A stretch of DNA of 64,000 bases from Budorcas taxicolor (lineage: Eukaryota > Chordata > Mammalia > Artiodactyla > Bovidae): NCBI RefSeq assembly GCF_023091745.1, contig NC_068913.1, positions 31,626,501-31,690,500 of the forward strand. The letters run 5' to 3'. The position numbers and the translations under genes were made by a program. The notes beneath the pieces were generated by a model. The model saw nothing but the letters and a program-made list of their open reading frames with translations. It made no database searches and had not been told where the DNA came from. Below, piece after piece: positions 1 to 12,726 of the stretch (position 1 is its first letter; every line of letters begins with the position of its first letter).

Positions 1-1609
1 CAATAGGAACATATATCTCAATAATTACTTTAAATGTAAATGGATAAAATGCTCCACCAAAAGGCACAGACTGGCTGAATGGATAAACAAAAAAAAAAAA
101 CAAGACCCATATATATACTGTCTACAGGAAACCCACTTCAGATCTAAAGGCACATATAGACTGAAAGTGAAAGGATGCAAAAATATATTCCATGCAAATG
201 GGAAGGAAAAGAAAGCCTGAGTAGCAACCCTCATATACCAAACAAAACAGACCTTTAAATAAAGAGGATTATAAGAGGAAAGGAAGGACACTACATAATG
301 ATCAAGGGATCAATCCAAAGGACGATATAACAATTGTAAATATCTATGCACCCAACATAGGATCACCTCAATACACATGGCAAACACTAATAGACATAAA
401 AAAAGAAACTGACAGTAACACAAGAATAGTAGGAGACTTTCACACCCCACTCACACCAATGGACAGATCATCAAAACAGAAAATTGATAAGGAAACCCAA
501 CTCTTAAATGATACATTAGATGAGATGGAGCTCATTGATATCTTCAGGACATTCCATCCAAATGCAGGATACATCTTCTCAAGTGAACATGGAACATTCT
601 CCAGGACAGACCACATCTTGTGTTACAAATCAAACCTCAGTAAATTTAAGAAAGTTGAAATCATATCAAGCATCTTCTCTGACCCCAATGCTATGAGACT
701 GGATATCAATTACAAGATAAAACAGCTGTAAGAAACATGAACACATGGAGATTAAACAACACGTTTCTAAATAACAAACAGTTTACTGAAGAAATCAAGA
801 GGGAAATTAAAAAAATTTTTAGAGACAAATGACAATGAAAACATGACAACTCAAAACCTATGGGATGCAAGTGAATGCCATTCTAAGAGGAAAGTTTATA
901 GCAATACAATCTTAGCTCAAAAATCAAGAAAAACAGAATAGACAACCTAACTTTACACATAAAACAGCTCAAAGAAGAACAATAAACCCCCAAAATTAGT
1001 AGAAGGAAAGAAATCATAAAGATCCAAGCAGAAATAAATGAAAAAGCAATGAAAGAAACAATAGTAAAGATAAATAAAACTAAAAGCTGATTCTTTGAGA
1101 AGATAAACAAAATTGACAAACCTTTGTCCAGACTTATCAAGAAAAGAAGAAAAAAATCAAATCAACAAAATTGGAAATGAAAAAGGAGAGGTTACAACAG
1201 ACAATGCAGAAATGCAAGGGATTATAAGAGACTATTATGAACAACTATATGGCAATAAAATGGATAACCTGGAAGAAATGGACAGATTCTTAGAAAAGTT
1301 CAATCTTCCAAGACTCAACCAGGAAGCAATAGAAATTATGAACAACCCATTACAAGCACTGAAATTGAAGCTGTGATCAAAAATCTCCCCCAAAACCAAA
1401 AGCCCAGGACCAGATGGCTTCACAGGAGAATTCTATCAAACATTTAGAGAAGAGCTAATGCCTATCCTTAGAGGAAGGAACACCTCCAAACTCATTCTAC
1501 GAGGCCACCATCACCCTGATACTAAAACCAGACAAAGACAACACACAAAAAGAAAACTACAGGCAATATCACTGATGAACACAGATGCAAAAATCCTCAA
1601 CAAAATTTT

Positions 1610-1946
1610 CAGTTCAGTTCAGTCACTCAGCCATATCCAACTCTTTGTGACCCCATGGACTGCAGTACATCAGGCTTCCCTGTCCATCACCAACTTCCCA
1701 AGCTTACTCAAACTCATGTCCATTGAGTCAGTGATGCCATTCAACCATCTCATCCTCTGTCATCCCCTTCTCCCACCTTCAGTCTTTCCCAGCATCAGGG
1801 TCTTTTCAAATGAGTCAGTTCTTCGCATCAGGTGGCCAAAGCATTGGAGTTTCAGTTTCAGCATCAGTCCTTCCAATGAATATTCAAGGCTGATTTCCTT
1901 TAGGATGGACTGGTTGGATCTCCTTGCAGTCCGAGGGACTCTCAAG
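1610..1946 (-). mobile_element. BovB 3' fragment inserted in L1
   Basis: A 337-bp antisense copy of the BovB 3' end, with its CTGAA-type tail at 1610-1622 and its truncated 5' end at 1946. It is flanked by an 8-bp TSD, aaaatttt, at 1602-1609 and 1947-1954. The L1 reads continuously when insert and one TSD are removed. Its 5' truncation point is within 2 bp of the one at 20166. Confidence 0.93.
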
Positions 1947-2726
1947 AAAATTTTAGCAAACAGAATTCAGTGACACATCAAAAAGCTCATACATCAAAAT
2001 CAAGTTGGGTTTATTCCAGGGATGCAAGGATTATTCAATATATGCAAATTAATCAATGTGATACACCAAATCAACAAATTGAAAGATAAAAACAATATGA
2101 TAATCTCAATAGATACAGAAAAAGCTTTTGACAAAATTCAGCACCATTTATGATTAAAACTCTTCAAAAAATGGGCACAGAAGGAACCCACCTCAACATA
2201 GTAAAGGCCATATATGGTAAGCCTATGGCAAACATTCTCAATGGTGAAAAACTGAAAGCATTCACCCTAAGAGCAGGAACAAGGCAAGGGTGTCCACTTT
2301 CATCACTATTATTCAACAGTTTTGGCAGTCCCAGCTACAGCAATAAGAGAGGAAAAAGAATCTAGATAGGAAAAGAAGTAAAGCTCTCACTGCAGATGAC
2401 ATGATACTGTACGTAGAAAACCCTAAAGATAGTATCAGAAAATTACTAGAGCTAATCAGTGAATTTAGCAAAGTTGCAGGATACAAAAACAATACATAGA
2501 AATCACTTGCATTTCTATATACTAACCATGAAATGTCAGAAAGAGAAGCTAAGGAATCAATCCCATTCACCATTGCAACAAAAAGAAACTGTACACAGAA
2601 AATTATAAGACACTGATGAAAGAACTCAAAGACAACATAAGCAGATGGAGAGATATTCTGTGTTCCTGGGTAGGAAAAATCAATATTGTGAAAATGACTG
2701 CTACCATGTGCAATCTACAGATTCAG

Positions 2727-2728
<2 letters not shown>

Positions 2729-2757
<29 letters not shown>
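2729..2757 (+). repeat. (GCT)n microsatellite in a Bov-A2 tail
   Basis: About nine to ten uninterrupted GCT units at the SINE tail. Such runs are typical of Bov-A2 and often vary in length between individuals. Confidence 0.9.
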
Positions 2758-3003
2758 AAGTCACTTCAGTCGTGTCCAACTCTGTGCGACCCCATAGACG
2801 GCAGCCCACCAGGCTCCCCCGTCCCTGGGATTCTCCAGGCAAGAACACTGGAGTGGGTTGCCATTTTCTTCTCCAATAATGAAAGTGAAAAGTGAAAATA
2901 AAGTCACTCAGTCATGTCCGACTCTTCACAACCTCGTGGACTGTGGCCTACCAGGCTCCTCCCTCCATGGGAGTTTCCAGCCAAGAGTACTGGAGTGGGG
3001 TGC
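2730..3003 (-). mobile_element. Bov-A2 SINE inserted in L1
   Basis: Two Bov-A monomers joined by an A/G-rich linker near 2878-2900, in antisense, with the GCT run of the tail at 2729-2757. A TSD of cagtgc lies at 2724-2729 and 3004-3009. The L1 reading 'attcagtgcaatccc' is restored on excision. Confidence 0.93.
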
Positions 3004-4690
3004 CAGTGCAATCCCTATCAAATTACCAATGACATTTTTCACAGAACTAGAACAAAAAATTTCACAATTCATATGGAAACACAAAAGACCCCAAATAGCC
3101 AAAGCAGTGTTGAGAAAGAAGAATGGAGCCAAAGAGTCAGTTTTCCTGATTTCAGATTACACTACAAAGCTACAGTCATCAAGACAGTATGGTATTGGCA
3201 CAAAAACAGAAACATAGACCAGTGGAACAAGATAGAAAGCCAAGAAATAAACCCATGCACCTATGGGTACCTTATTTTTGACAAAGAAAGCAAGAATATA
3301 CAATGGGGCAGAGACCACCTCTTCAGTAAATGGTGCTGGGAAAACTGGACAGCTACATGTAAAAGAATGACATTAGAGCACTTCCTCACACCGTAAACAA
3401 AGATAAACTCAAAGTGGATTAATGACCTAAATGTAAGCCAGAGACTATAAAACTCTTAGAGGAAAACAGGGAGGACCCTCGACAACATAAATCAAAGCAA
3501 GATCCTCTATAACCCACCTCCTATAGTAATGGAAATAAAAACCAAAGTAAACAAGTGGGACCTGATTATACTTTAAAGCTTTTGCACAGCAAAGGAAACT
3601 ATAGGCAACGTGAAAAGACAACCCTCAGAGAGGGAGAAAATAATAGCAAATGAAACAACTGACAAAGGATTAATTCCCAAAATATACAAGCAGCTCATAT
3701 AACTCAATAACAGAAAAACAAATAACCCAATCAAAAAGTGGGCAAAAGACCTAAACAGACATTTCTCCAAAGAAGACATACAGATGGCTATAAAACAAAT
3801 GAAAAGATGCTCAACATCGCTCACTATTAGAGAAATGCAAATCAAAACTACGATGAGATATCGTCTCACACCAGTCAGAATGGCCATCATCAAAAAGTCT
3901 ACAAACAATAAATGCTGGAGAGGGTGTGGAGAAAAGAGAATGCTCTTGCACTGTTGGTGGGAATCTAAATTGATACAGCTACTATGGAAGACAGTATGGA
4001 GATTCCTTAAAAAAAACTATGAATAAAACTAACATATGACCCAGCAATTCCACTCCTAGGCATATACCCTGAGGAAACCAAAATTGAAAAATACACATGT
4101 ATCCCATTGTTCATTGCAGCACTACTTACATTAGCTAGAACATGGAAGCAACCTAGATGTCCATTGACAGATGAATGGATAAGAAGTTGTTGTATATATA
4201 CACAATGGAATATTACTCAGCCATGAAAAGGAACATCTTTGAGTCAGTTCTGATGAGGTGGATGAACCTAGAACCTATTATACAGAGTGAAGTAAGGCAG
4301 AAAGAGAAAGATAAATAGCGTATTCTAACACATATATACGGAATCTAGAAAAATGCTACTGAAGAATTTACTTACAGGTCAACAGTGGGGAAACGGACTT
4401 AGAGAATAGGCTTGTGGACATGGGGAGAGGGAAGGAGAGGGGGAGATGTATGGAGAGAGTAACATGGAAACTTATATCACCATATGTAAAATAGGTAGCC
4501 AATGGGAATATACTGTATGGCCAAGAAGCTCAAACGGATTCTGTATCAACCTGGAGGGGTGAGATGGGGATGGAGATGGGAGGGGAGTTCAAAAGGGAGG
4601 AGATATATGTATACCTATGGCTGATTCAGGTTGAGGTTTGACAGCAAACAAGGAAATTCTGTAAAGCAATTGTCCTTCAATAAAAAAAAA

Positions 4691-6377
4691 TTTTAAGGCC
4701 ATTTGTTAATGTTTATTGAAAGAATTATAATTCATATTTCTCAATATTTATTTATATGTTCAGCATTCATTAGGTTTTAAAGGTATATTATATATATATT
4801 TTTCTTGTCTCTATTTCATTCATCTTCTGTATTTGTGAAATTGGTATTTATTTTAGATTATTGGATCCTCAAGAATAGGGATTTTTCTATTTCTGTCCCT
4901 GGTGGAGACCTGCTTATAACTGATGTATCTTAATCAATGCTTGTTAATGATTTTGTCATTTAGACTCATACAATTTTAGCCTTGGAAGATGCCTTAGAGA
5001 TCATCTAATTTAATCCTTCTATTGTATAGGTGAGACAGTGGAGACTCAGGGTGATAAAATTTTTTTAAATAAAATATTGGAAAGAGCTGTTGCTAGGTTC
5101 ACATAGCTAGTTTTTTCAAAACTGGAACTAGAATCTAGTTTTTCTGGATTTGAATGTAATGTTTATTACTTCCAAGCTGCACAATTTTTGCCAATTTCTT
5201 AATTTTTCTGAGCCTCAGTTTTGTCACATGAATTGAGCACACAGGAATTCACAACAGACAGCCTCTGATTATATGGATGGCCTGTTTTCAATATGACTGC
5301 CAAATATTGGTGAGAGAAGCCATGAGGAGATGAACAAGGACTTAAAGTGGGCTTGGCATATTCTCCAGCTCTCTCTGAGAGACAACTGGAGACAGCTCTT
5401 CCATCTTCAAACTAAGCAAGTTCACCTAATTATTGTGAATCACAGGGAGGTGACAGAGTCTAACCTGAATACTACAAGAACTCAAGTGACTAACTTGAAT
5501 ACTAAAAAGAAATATGTGGCTTTTTTTTGTTCCCCAAAAGGGTGAGTTGGATCACACTGATTACAGGATGATTTTTTCTTAAGCCTATATTCCTGTCCTC
5601 TAACAGGTCAAAAATAAGGGTAAGAAGTATTTAAAACAATGAAAAGATAATATTATCAATTCTTTCTTTTCATTGAAAGTTTAAATTATCTTATACTTTA
5701 ATCTCTGCAATTGTTTTCTTTCTTTTAAATAAACAGTATTTAGGGAAAAGAAGCACAGAAGCTTTTATGTTTAATAGCCCCTGACTACCCAGTCCTTTAT
5801 TTGGTAGAGGGGATTTATTTGACTCTGAGGAATAAGATAGTAGAATATACTTGTCAAATGAAATGGTAATTTTTATTCCATTATCTTTTTCTATACAGAT
5901 CACCTAATTGGTGGTTATTTCTGAGAAGAGAAATATTTTTAAAATACATATAAGGTGAAATATGACTGAATAATAGGGCATATTCATTCAATGGCATAAA
6001 AAGTTATCTGAGACTTAACTGCAAAGGAATACCAAACAAGCTATTAACATACAAACATAATTTTAATTAAAATTTTGAGTGAAATATTTGTTGTTATTAA
6101 TATAAAATTGTAAAATGCTACTATATTCTCATTCAGGAAAATATATTTAAAAAGCATGTGGAAAATATGCTCATTAACTTCAGGATGGTGGTTCCCTTTG
6201 GGGATGAAGGGAATTGTGTTGAGGAAAGAAGCAAAGAATGCTTCAGCATACTTTTTTACTTAAAAAAATACAATAAAGTTACTTTAAAATACAATTAGAA
6301 ATAATACCCTTACAATTTAAAAAATGGAGCTGTTTAGACTAGACTAATAATAATTTTCTGTGTTATTTAGGTTAGTA
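4691..6377. other. No gene seen; unassigned DNA with one MIR-like remnant
   Basis: AT-rich single-copy-looking DNA. A stretch at about 4960-5125 resembles an old antisense MIR: a 'gatgaggaaactgag'-like core followed by a 'cacatagctag' motif. The short open frames at 5330-5545 and 5691-5903 have no recognisable domain. Confidence 0.5.
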
Positions 6378-6658
6378 GCAGAGAAGGCAATGGCACCCCA
6401 CTGCAGTACTCTTGCCTGGAAACTCCCATGGATAAAGGAGCCTGGTAGGCTGCAGTCCATGGGGTCGCTGAGAGTTGGACATGACTCAGTGACTTCACTT
6501 TCACTTTTCACTTTCATGCATTGGAGAAGGAAATGGCAACCCACTCCAGTGTTCTTGCCTGGAGAATCCCAGGGACGGGGGAGCCTGGTGGGCTGCCGTC
6601 TATGGGGTTGCACAGAGTCGGACACGACTGAAGCGACTTAGCAGCAGCAGCAGCAGCA
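6378..6658 (+). mobile_element. Bov-A2 SINE
   Basis: A full sense dimer: first monomer to about 6490, the linker near 6500-6520, a second monomer, then an AGC run at 6640-6657. Both monomers end in the BovB-like tail 'cggacacgactgaagcga' or a variant. Confidence 0.95.
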
Positions 6659-6694
6659 TTGTTTTATAGAACGTCCTGCAATGATGAAAATGTT

Positions 6695-6875
6695 CTGTCC
6701 CTATGATGTCTAATCAGGGACCCATTAGCCACATATGGCTACTGAGAATTTGAGATGTGGCTAGTGTTACATACAAGCAGAATTTTAAATGTGTGTAATT
6801 TTAATTAATTTAAATCTTAAGTTAACTTAAATTTTATTGCAGCCAGTAGCTACCATATTTGACAGCACAGATTTA
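6695..6875. repeat. Old mammalian interspersed repeat, probably a hAT-type DNA transposon fragment
   Basis: The pair of motifs 'gccacatatggctactgag' near 6728 and 'gtagctaccatatttgaca' near 6846 bounds an AT-rich middle. This is familiar from a common old mammalian repeat whose exact family I cannot name with certainty. Confidence 0.4.
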
Positions 6876-8490
6876 AATCCTTCCATTTGACTTCTTTTTG
6901 TGAAGACCCTGTCTCATTATTCTTTTAATACAAATTTGAGTGTGAATATTTGAAGAAAACTCAATAATCTCTTGTTAATGGCTAGTATGGCAAAGGACAA
7001 CTGAAAGTTACTGGGGTATTGGGGGAAGGTAGAAAAAGAAAATTTCCTACCTGTTTACATTTGTAAAGTGGAATGAGGAGAAAGGTCACTAGAAGTTCCA
7101 CTGGGTGTCAATAGGAAAGAAAGAATCAAAGCCCTCTAGGTACTCTTGGGGTGGTACTTCAGATTTGGTAACAGATTTGATTACTGAAGACTTAATTTCC
7201 CTGGTGACTCAACTGATACAGGAGGTTTTATCTTTTTCAGAAAATTAAGAGTAAATTGGCTGGTTCAATAGAATTACTGAGTCCAGTTAGACAAGTATTT
7301 GTTCTGTTTATTAAGTTGTTTATGTAGTATAATAACACAAGTGATTTAATAAAGATAAGACTTCAGATAAATGTCAACACACTTCCCACTCTGCAGCTGA
7401 TCCGTTTCAGGCAGTTAAATTAAAAGATAAAATGCCACTCACAAAAAAATTGATCATTGTCCAAGGGAAACATTTAAAATTGAATGAAAGTTTCCATATT
7501 CAGTGCACAAAGACATATGCATATATGTAGGAAATGAACCTCTCTGTAATACGGAGATTCTTTACCCTGAAGGAAAGGATCAAGAAGCTATATTTTGTAG
7601 GTGTTTGCCATAATGAGATATAATTAAAATATATATTCACAGTTTGTAGACAAGTATTAATGACTAGTATTAATTTATAGCCAAATAATAGAGATCTTTG
7701 AAATACTATTGATTCTGTTGTTTATTTATCTTTATATACATCAAGGCACAGCTTGTGAAAGCTTACTAGGCTATAAAATGTAGATGTTGTCACTGGAGTT
7801 TAACATAAAGTGGATCTGAATTTTACCCAACCTTCACTATTTAAATTGCTTTGAAAAAGATGTATGCTTTTAACTGTAGTGTCTCTAGGACATAATCTGA
7901 TACTTGAAAAATATAGTGAAAAGGGTGATTATAGAGAAAGAGGATATGTCTTTAAATGTCAAATCATTATTTCTGTTGTCTTCTAGATTAGGATGGATGA
8001 GATTCCTCTGTTCTTTCAATGTACCCAGGACAGATCTCTACCATTTCTGTATGCCCTTACCTATATTTTCCATCCAAGGCCTATGTCACAATTCTGTGAA
8101 CATAATACCTGTTTAAAAGATTATTTAAAGCACGGTTTAGTAACGGCGACCCAGTAGGCCCATGGTGAACACTTGCTGAGTTCTGAGCCAGTGATCTTTC
8201 TTATAAGACACCAAGCTGGTTGTCACATAACAGGAAATGTTGGATTGGAGCATCAGACATAAGGCTGATGACATCAGTTCTTGGTTTGATCAGGAAAAAA
8301 GTATTTACCATAGTTCTAAAGTACTGTTTCTTTCTTGTTGAAAATTGTGTGGAATGTTTAATATTCCTAGTGTTGCACTCAGTTCAAACGCTTGACACAC
8401 AGAGACATCAGACATTTGCTATTTCAAATACCAGGAATGAGATGTCCATCTTCCCTATGAACTGAGAAGCTGGCCAGTTCTGAACTGGTA
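6876..8490. other. No gene seen; unassigned DNA
   Basis: AT-rich DNA with no recognised repeat. Open frames at 7904-8116 and 8220-8465 lack domains, splice context or codon bias and are probably chance. Confidence 0.5.
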
Positions 8491-8972
8491 ACCAGGTGTG
8501 CTAGATTGTTTAATGGCCACAAATACCTCTAATTTCTGTACCTGGCCCCTTTGCAATGTGACTTTGCTGTTCTTTCCTTACAGAAGTGAAATCTTTCCTA
8601 TACCTTGAGTCTGGACTGAGCATGTGGTTTGTTTGACTGATAGAATGTGTCAGAAGCAATGTGTGAATTCCAGGGGCTAGGACTCTAGAGGATTTGCAAA
8701 TTTCTGCCTTTGCATTCCTGGAATGCTACCCTGAGACCTACTTGTGAAGCAGTTTTGGCTTGCAGGAAGGTGAGAAGCCATTTCGTGAACTGAGGCTTCC
8801 CAGGTAACATCTAGAACCAAGTTTCAGATATGTGAATACAGTCATCTTGGACCTTCTAGACTGTCTGATCTGAAGCACCCACATGGGTGAGCTTAAGCAA
8901 AATCAGCACAGAATTGTTTCAATCCATTACGTTTTGTGGTAGTTTGTTGTACAGCAAAGGATAACCCAGACA
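8491..8972 (+). mobile_element. Old LTR-like element (probably ERVL-MaLR type solo LTR)
   Basis: The 3' end has the hallmark 'ttttgtggtagtttgttgt...gcaaaggataacccagacag' layout of old mammalian MaLR-like LTRs, preceded by the 'cccacatgggtgagc' block. The 5' part ('ggccacaaatacctctaat') fits the same element. It has no internal coding region. The family name is tentative. Confidence 0.5.
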
Positions 8973-10359
8973 GTGAGGAAATAGCTTCTCAAAGTGAGAT
9001 CGTTAAGAGAGCATATAGAAAGATCAAGAACATGGTGGCATTGTTAATTTCCAGGTCATTTTAGAAAAGGCTATGAATTCTCTGATACAGAGAATGACAT
9101 GAGTCACTTAGTAGTGGATGACAGCTATTTCAGTTAGTACAGTGCATCAGTCTAAAAAAATTATAAGATTAAGGTTCATACCTTACTATTAATTTGACAG
9201 TGTTTGTCCATGCAAATATACTATGCCCAACATCCTTTTCAGTGGTAGAAATTAAAATTATTTTCTTTGAAAATTATGAGAATTAAATCACTTGAAGACT
9301 GACAATAATAGTGATTGATATTTCCAGAGACTTTATACACTAGAATAACCCATCTCAGTTTCCCAACTTACACATGTGTAGTTCACTTATGTATTTGTTA
9401 ATCACAGGGAAATAAGTGTGCTTGAAATATATTGATGACCTACTTAACATTTCTTGTCATTTTTCTGTAATTGTATTGTTCTAGTGGTTGTGGTTTCAGA
9501 TTGCTTTGGGTCTCTAAATGTAAGAATTTAAGATTTTTTTTTTAAGTAAAAAAAGATTAAAAATTTTTTTCAAGTAGAAGAGATTTTTTTTTAAGTGGAT
9601 GAAAGATAGGGAAGTAGAAGCAAAGACCACTCCATTCCTTAGTGCATCTTGCTATGAGAGTGCAACCTAAAGAAATGTTGATAGTTGATCCTTAAGTAAG
9701 CAGTTTTAAAATATGGCTGTGTTAATCAATATTTCTTCAAACACCATAATGGTACAAAATTTCAACAACAAGAGTAACTATCTTTTTACCAAGTTGTAGG
9801 CAACAGAAAATGCCTCTCAATAAAAGATTTTCTAATCTCAGCTCAGAGAAATAATAGTCTTATAAAAATATAGTGTTTGAAAAGCAGAAGATTACGAAAC
9901 TAGGCAGAAGTCTACCAGCTGTTAGAAAGTTCAAAAAGTCAATAAATGAAACTAAATGCTGGCCTTCTAAAATCATTTTTTAGGTAAGATAAATAAGATC
10001 CTTTTCACCTTAAATTCTCATTTGACAATATCCCAGCACATGTCTTGGCTATTAATATGCTTGGGTAGCCTCAGGGAGACTTTCAAAAAGTGGTTCTTAA
10101 GATACTGATATTCCTGTCTCCAGACTCATGAGTCATTTGGACACAAGCACTGAATTTAAGAGATATTCAGTTCCTCACCCATTGAGGAACTGGTAGAAAA
10201 AAAACAGTTATTATATTGAGAGTTCAATAAACATTCTTTCATTTTCGAGGTAGATTCTCACAACACCATTCTAAACTCTGTGACTAGTAGATCTTCTGTG
10301 AGGAAGGAATAACCTATCTTCAATTTGTCCCTACATCTATGGCTCCGATCATCAGCATG
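8973..10359. other. No gene seen; unassigned DNA
   Basis: AT-rich, with a short local repetition of an 'agatttttttttaagt' unit near 9533-9597 and a 9-bp hairpin at 10168-10192. There is no convincing coding frame or repeat family. Confidence 0.5.
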
Positions 10360-11250
10360 TCAGTCAGTCAGTCAGTTCAGTTGCTCAGTCATGTCTGACT
10401 CTTTGCAACCCGATGAACCGCAGCACACCAGGACACCCTGTCAATCACTAACTCCCCAAGTTTACCCAAACTCACATCCACTGAGTTGGTGATGCCATCA
10501 AACCGTCTTATCCTCTGTTGTTCCCTTCTCCTCCTGCCTTCAGTCTTTCCCAGCATCAGGGTCTTTTCCAATGAGTCAGCTCTTTGCATCAGGTGGTCAA
10601 AGTATTGGAGTTTCAGCTTCAACATCAGTCCTTCCGATGAACGCTCAGGACTGATCTCCTTTAGGATGGACTGGTTGGATCTACTTTCAGTCCAAGGGAC
10701 TCTCAAGAACCTTCTCTCACACCACAGTTCAAAAGCATCAATTCTTCAGCGGTCAGCTTTCTTTATAGTCCAACTCTCACATCCATACATGACTACTGGA
10801 AAAACCATAGCCTTGACTAGATGGACCTTCGTTGGCAAAGTAATGTCTCTGCTTTTGAATATGTTATCTAGGTTGGTTATAACTTTCCTTCCAAGGAGTA
10901 AGTATCTTTTAAGTTCATGGCTGCAATCACCATCTGCAGTGATTTTGGAGCCCAAAAAATAAAGTCTGACACTGTTTCCACTGTTTGCCCATCTAATTCC
11001 CATGAAGTGACGGGACCGGATGCCATGATCTTCATTTTCTGAATGTTGAGCTTTAAACCAACTTTTTGACTCTCCTCTTTCACTTTCATCAAGAGGCTTT
11101 TGAGTTCCTCCTCACTTTCTGCCATAAGGGTAGTGTCATCTGCATATCTGAGGTTATTGATATTTCTCCCAGCAGTCTTGATTCCAGCTTGTGCTTCTTC
11201 CAGCCCAGGATTTCTCATGATGTAATCTGCATATAAGTTAAATAAGCAGG
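10360..11250 (-). mobile_element. BovB LINE, 5'-truncated, antisense (891 bp)
   Basis: It covers the RT palm to the 3' end. The tail is a variant TCAG repeat at 10360-10375. Reading antisense from 11250, the frame shows the YADDTT active-site motif near 11135-11150, then the KTKIMASGP-like block and the C-terminal GCESWT and LKLQYFDHL motifs. Frameshifts near 10980 and 10730 break it. Truncation is just upstream of the LFNLYAEYIM motif. A short 'catcag' occurs on both flanks (10350 and 11251) but is weak as a TSD. Confidence 0.93.
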
Positions 11251-11886
11251 CATCAGTGTATATCTCTCCCCAAGTAAAAAGGCAGTGTGGTAAAACATGG
11301 AACAGCCAAAGGTGCTCCACCTTGGGAAAACATAAGAATGTCTCTTCACTAGGAAATGGGCTCTGTTAATCTTTTGTTTTCACATCAAGATTTCTGTGGC
11401 ATTAGGTCTATTTTAGTGGGTATTTGTAGCTTAGAGAATTCAGCACCTGTTGGAAAATGGATGTGGGGGAATGGAATTTTTTTTACAAATTTCGGAGATA
11501 TTTCTCAATCTTGGTTTAGTTTTGAAAGATTGGCTGAAACTGGGGTAGAAAATTGAAGGAAAGGAAATCTTATTTCTCTTCACAATGGAAATGCCAGTGT
11601 GTGTCTGTGTACACATGTACACACAGTCATGTACATGTGCATGGTGAGCTTTAGAGAACTTGTTCTTCTGTAGTAAGCATTACATAATTTGTAACATTTT
11701 ATGCATTACATGTCCACTGTGTCTAAGGCACTGTACTGAAGGTGGCCAAGGAAACACATTCTTAGCTCCCAAGGATCTCAAGTGTAGTAGATTTATGTTT
11801 TCTGTCCTTGCCTTTTGCATTAAGCTATTTGTTCGTAATAACAGTATTCTGTATTTGGATGTACATATACATTTGAACAGTAGCTA
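11251..11886. other. No gene seen; unassigned DNA
   Basis: A short GT/AC-rich patch lies at about 11595-11640. The open frames here do not resemble known proteins. Confidence 0.5.
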
Positions 11887-11898
11887 TAGAAATGGCTT

Positions 11899-12183
11899 CA
11901 GTTCAGTTCAGTCATGTCCAACTCTTTGCGACCCCGTGGACTGCAGCACGCCAGGCCTCCCTGTCCATCACCAACTCCCGGAATTTACTCAAATTCATGT
12001 CCATTGAGTCGGTGATGCTATCCAACCATCTCATCCTCTGTTGTCCCCTTCTCCTCCTGCCTTCAATCTTTCCCAGCATCAGGATCTTTTCATATGAATC
12101 AGTTCTTCACATCAGGTGGCCAAAGTATTGGTGTTTCAGCTTCAGCATCAGTCCTATTGGAGTTTTAGCTTCAGCATCAGTCC
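11899..12183 (-). mobile_element. BovB 3' fragment with clear TSD
   Basis: An antisense BovB 3' end. TSD tagaaatggctt at 11887-11898 and tagaagtggctt at 12184-12195 (one mismatch in 12). The 5' end carries a repeated ~30-bp unit around 12130-12183, where the 'agcttcagcatcagtcct' block occurs twice. Confidence 0.93.
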
Positions 12184-12409
12184 TAGAAGTGGCTTGGTAA
12201 TGTGGAAATGCCATATCTATAGCCAGTTCATAGACAGTTGGTATTAATACATAACTTCCTTTGGCACAAAAGAATAAATTAGTGTACAAACCAATATTTA
12301 ATGAGTGAACAGAGAGAATAAAATATCCTATTAAACTAGCAAGTAATTTCTCCTTGTTATTTAGAAATGATTTTTAATTTAATTTTAAATAATTTATTTT
12401 TAGTTTATC

Positions 12410-12722
12410 TCCATCCTAAAGGAGATAAGTCCTGGGTGTTCATTGGAAGGACTGATGTTGAAGCTGAAACTCCAATACTTTGGCCACCTGATATGAAGAG
12501 CTGACTCATTGGAAAAGACCCTGATGCTGGGAAAGATTGAGGGCAGGAGGAGAAGGGTATGACAGAGGATGAGATGGTTGGATGGCATCACCGACTCAAT
12601 GGTTACGGGTTTGGGTGGACTCTGGGAGTTGGTGATGGACAGGGAGACCTGGTGTGCTGCAGTTCGTGGGGTCACAAAGAGTCGGACACGACTGAGCGAC
12701 TGAAATGAACTGAACTGAACTG
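12410..12722 (+). mobile_element. BovB 3' fragment, sense
   Basis: A 5'-truncated BovB 3' end, starting at the 'ccatcctaaaggag' block and ending in a CTGAA repeat at 12703-12722. The next element, a Bov-A in opposite orientation, abuts its tail. About 210 bp of unassigned AT-rich DNA (12196-12409) precedes it. Confidence 0.9.
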
Positions 12723-12726
12723 AGCA

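Larger units (their letters stand above)
14..4330 (+). pseudogene. Degenerate L1 ORF2 (endonuclease, reverse transcriptase, C-terminal region)
   Basis: In an active L1 this protein nicks target DNA and reverse-transcribes the L1 RNA at the nick. Here it is broken across frames. The endonuclease starts with a LNVNG-like stretch and already has an in-frame stop at about 46. The conserved GDFN motif near 440 reads GDFH, and the RTDHI motif is near 603. RT pieces include QVGFIPGMQG near 2000, AFDKIQ near 2125, and TRQGCPLS near 2280. The catalytic FADD reads TADD near 2393, with both aspartates kept. Part of the RT after 2575 appears deleted. The C-terminal region lies at 3010-4330. The two nested SINE/LINE inserts and the stops make it non-functional. 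Confidence 0.9.
1..4690 (+). mobile_element. L1 LINE (artiodactyl L1), ORF2 plus 3' UTR, sense copy, 5' end outside window
   Basis: The copy enters the window within the first codons of ORF2 and runs through endonuclease, reverse transcriptase and C-terminal regions into a G-rich 3' UTR. It ends in an A-rich tail at about 4680-4690. Two later retroposons interrupt it: a BovB 3' fragment (1610-1946) and a Bov-A2 SINE (2730-3003). Removing each insert with one TSD copy restores continuous L1 sequence. It matches the antisense L1 at 33445-41828 in order and content. Its 5' extent cannot be seen here. It is inactive, with many stops and frameshifts. Confidence 0.95.

Noticed and set aside
2729..2757. 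Trinucleotide GCT expansion as a possible disease-type repeat
   Set aside because: It is the normal tail of an antisense Bov-A2. The same AGC runs end the copies at 6640, 35392 and 42753.
6344..6641. 93-codon frames on both strands at the same place, suggesting a conserved small gene
   Set aside because: Both are readings through a Bov-A2 SINE. The same peptides recur at 35089-35379 and 42482-42736.
10168..10192. 9-bp perfect hairpin with 7-nt loop as a terminator or regulatory site
   Set aside because: A hairpin of this size is expected by chance about once or more in 64 kb, and no context supports a function.
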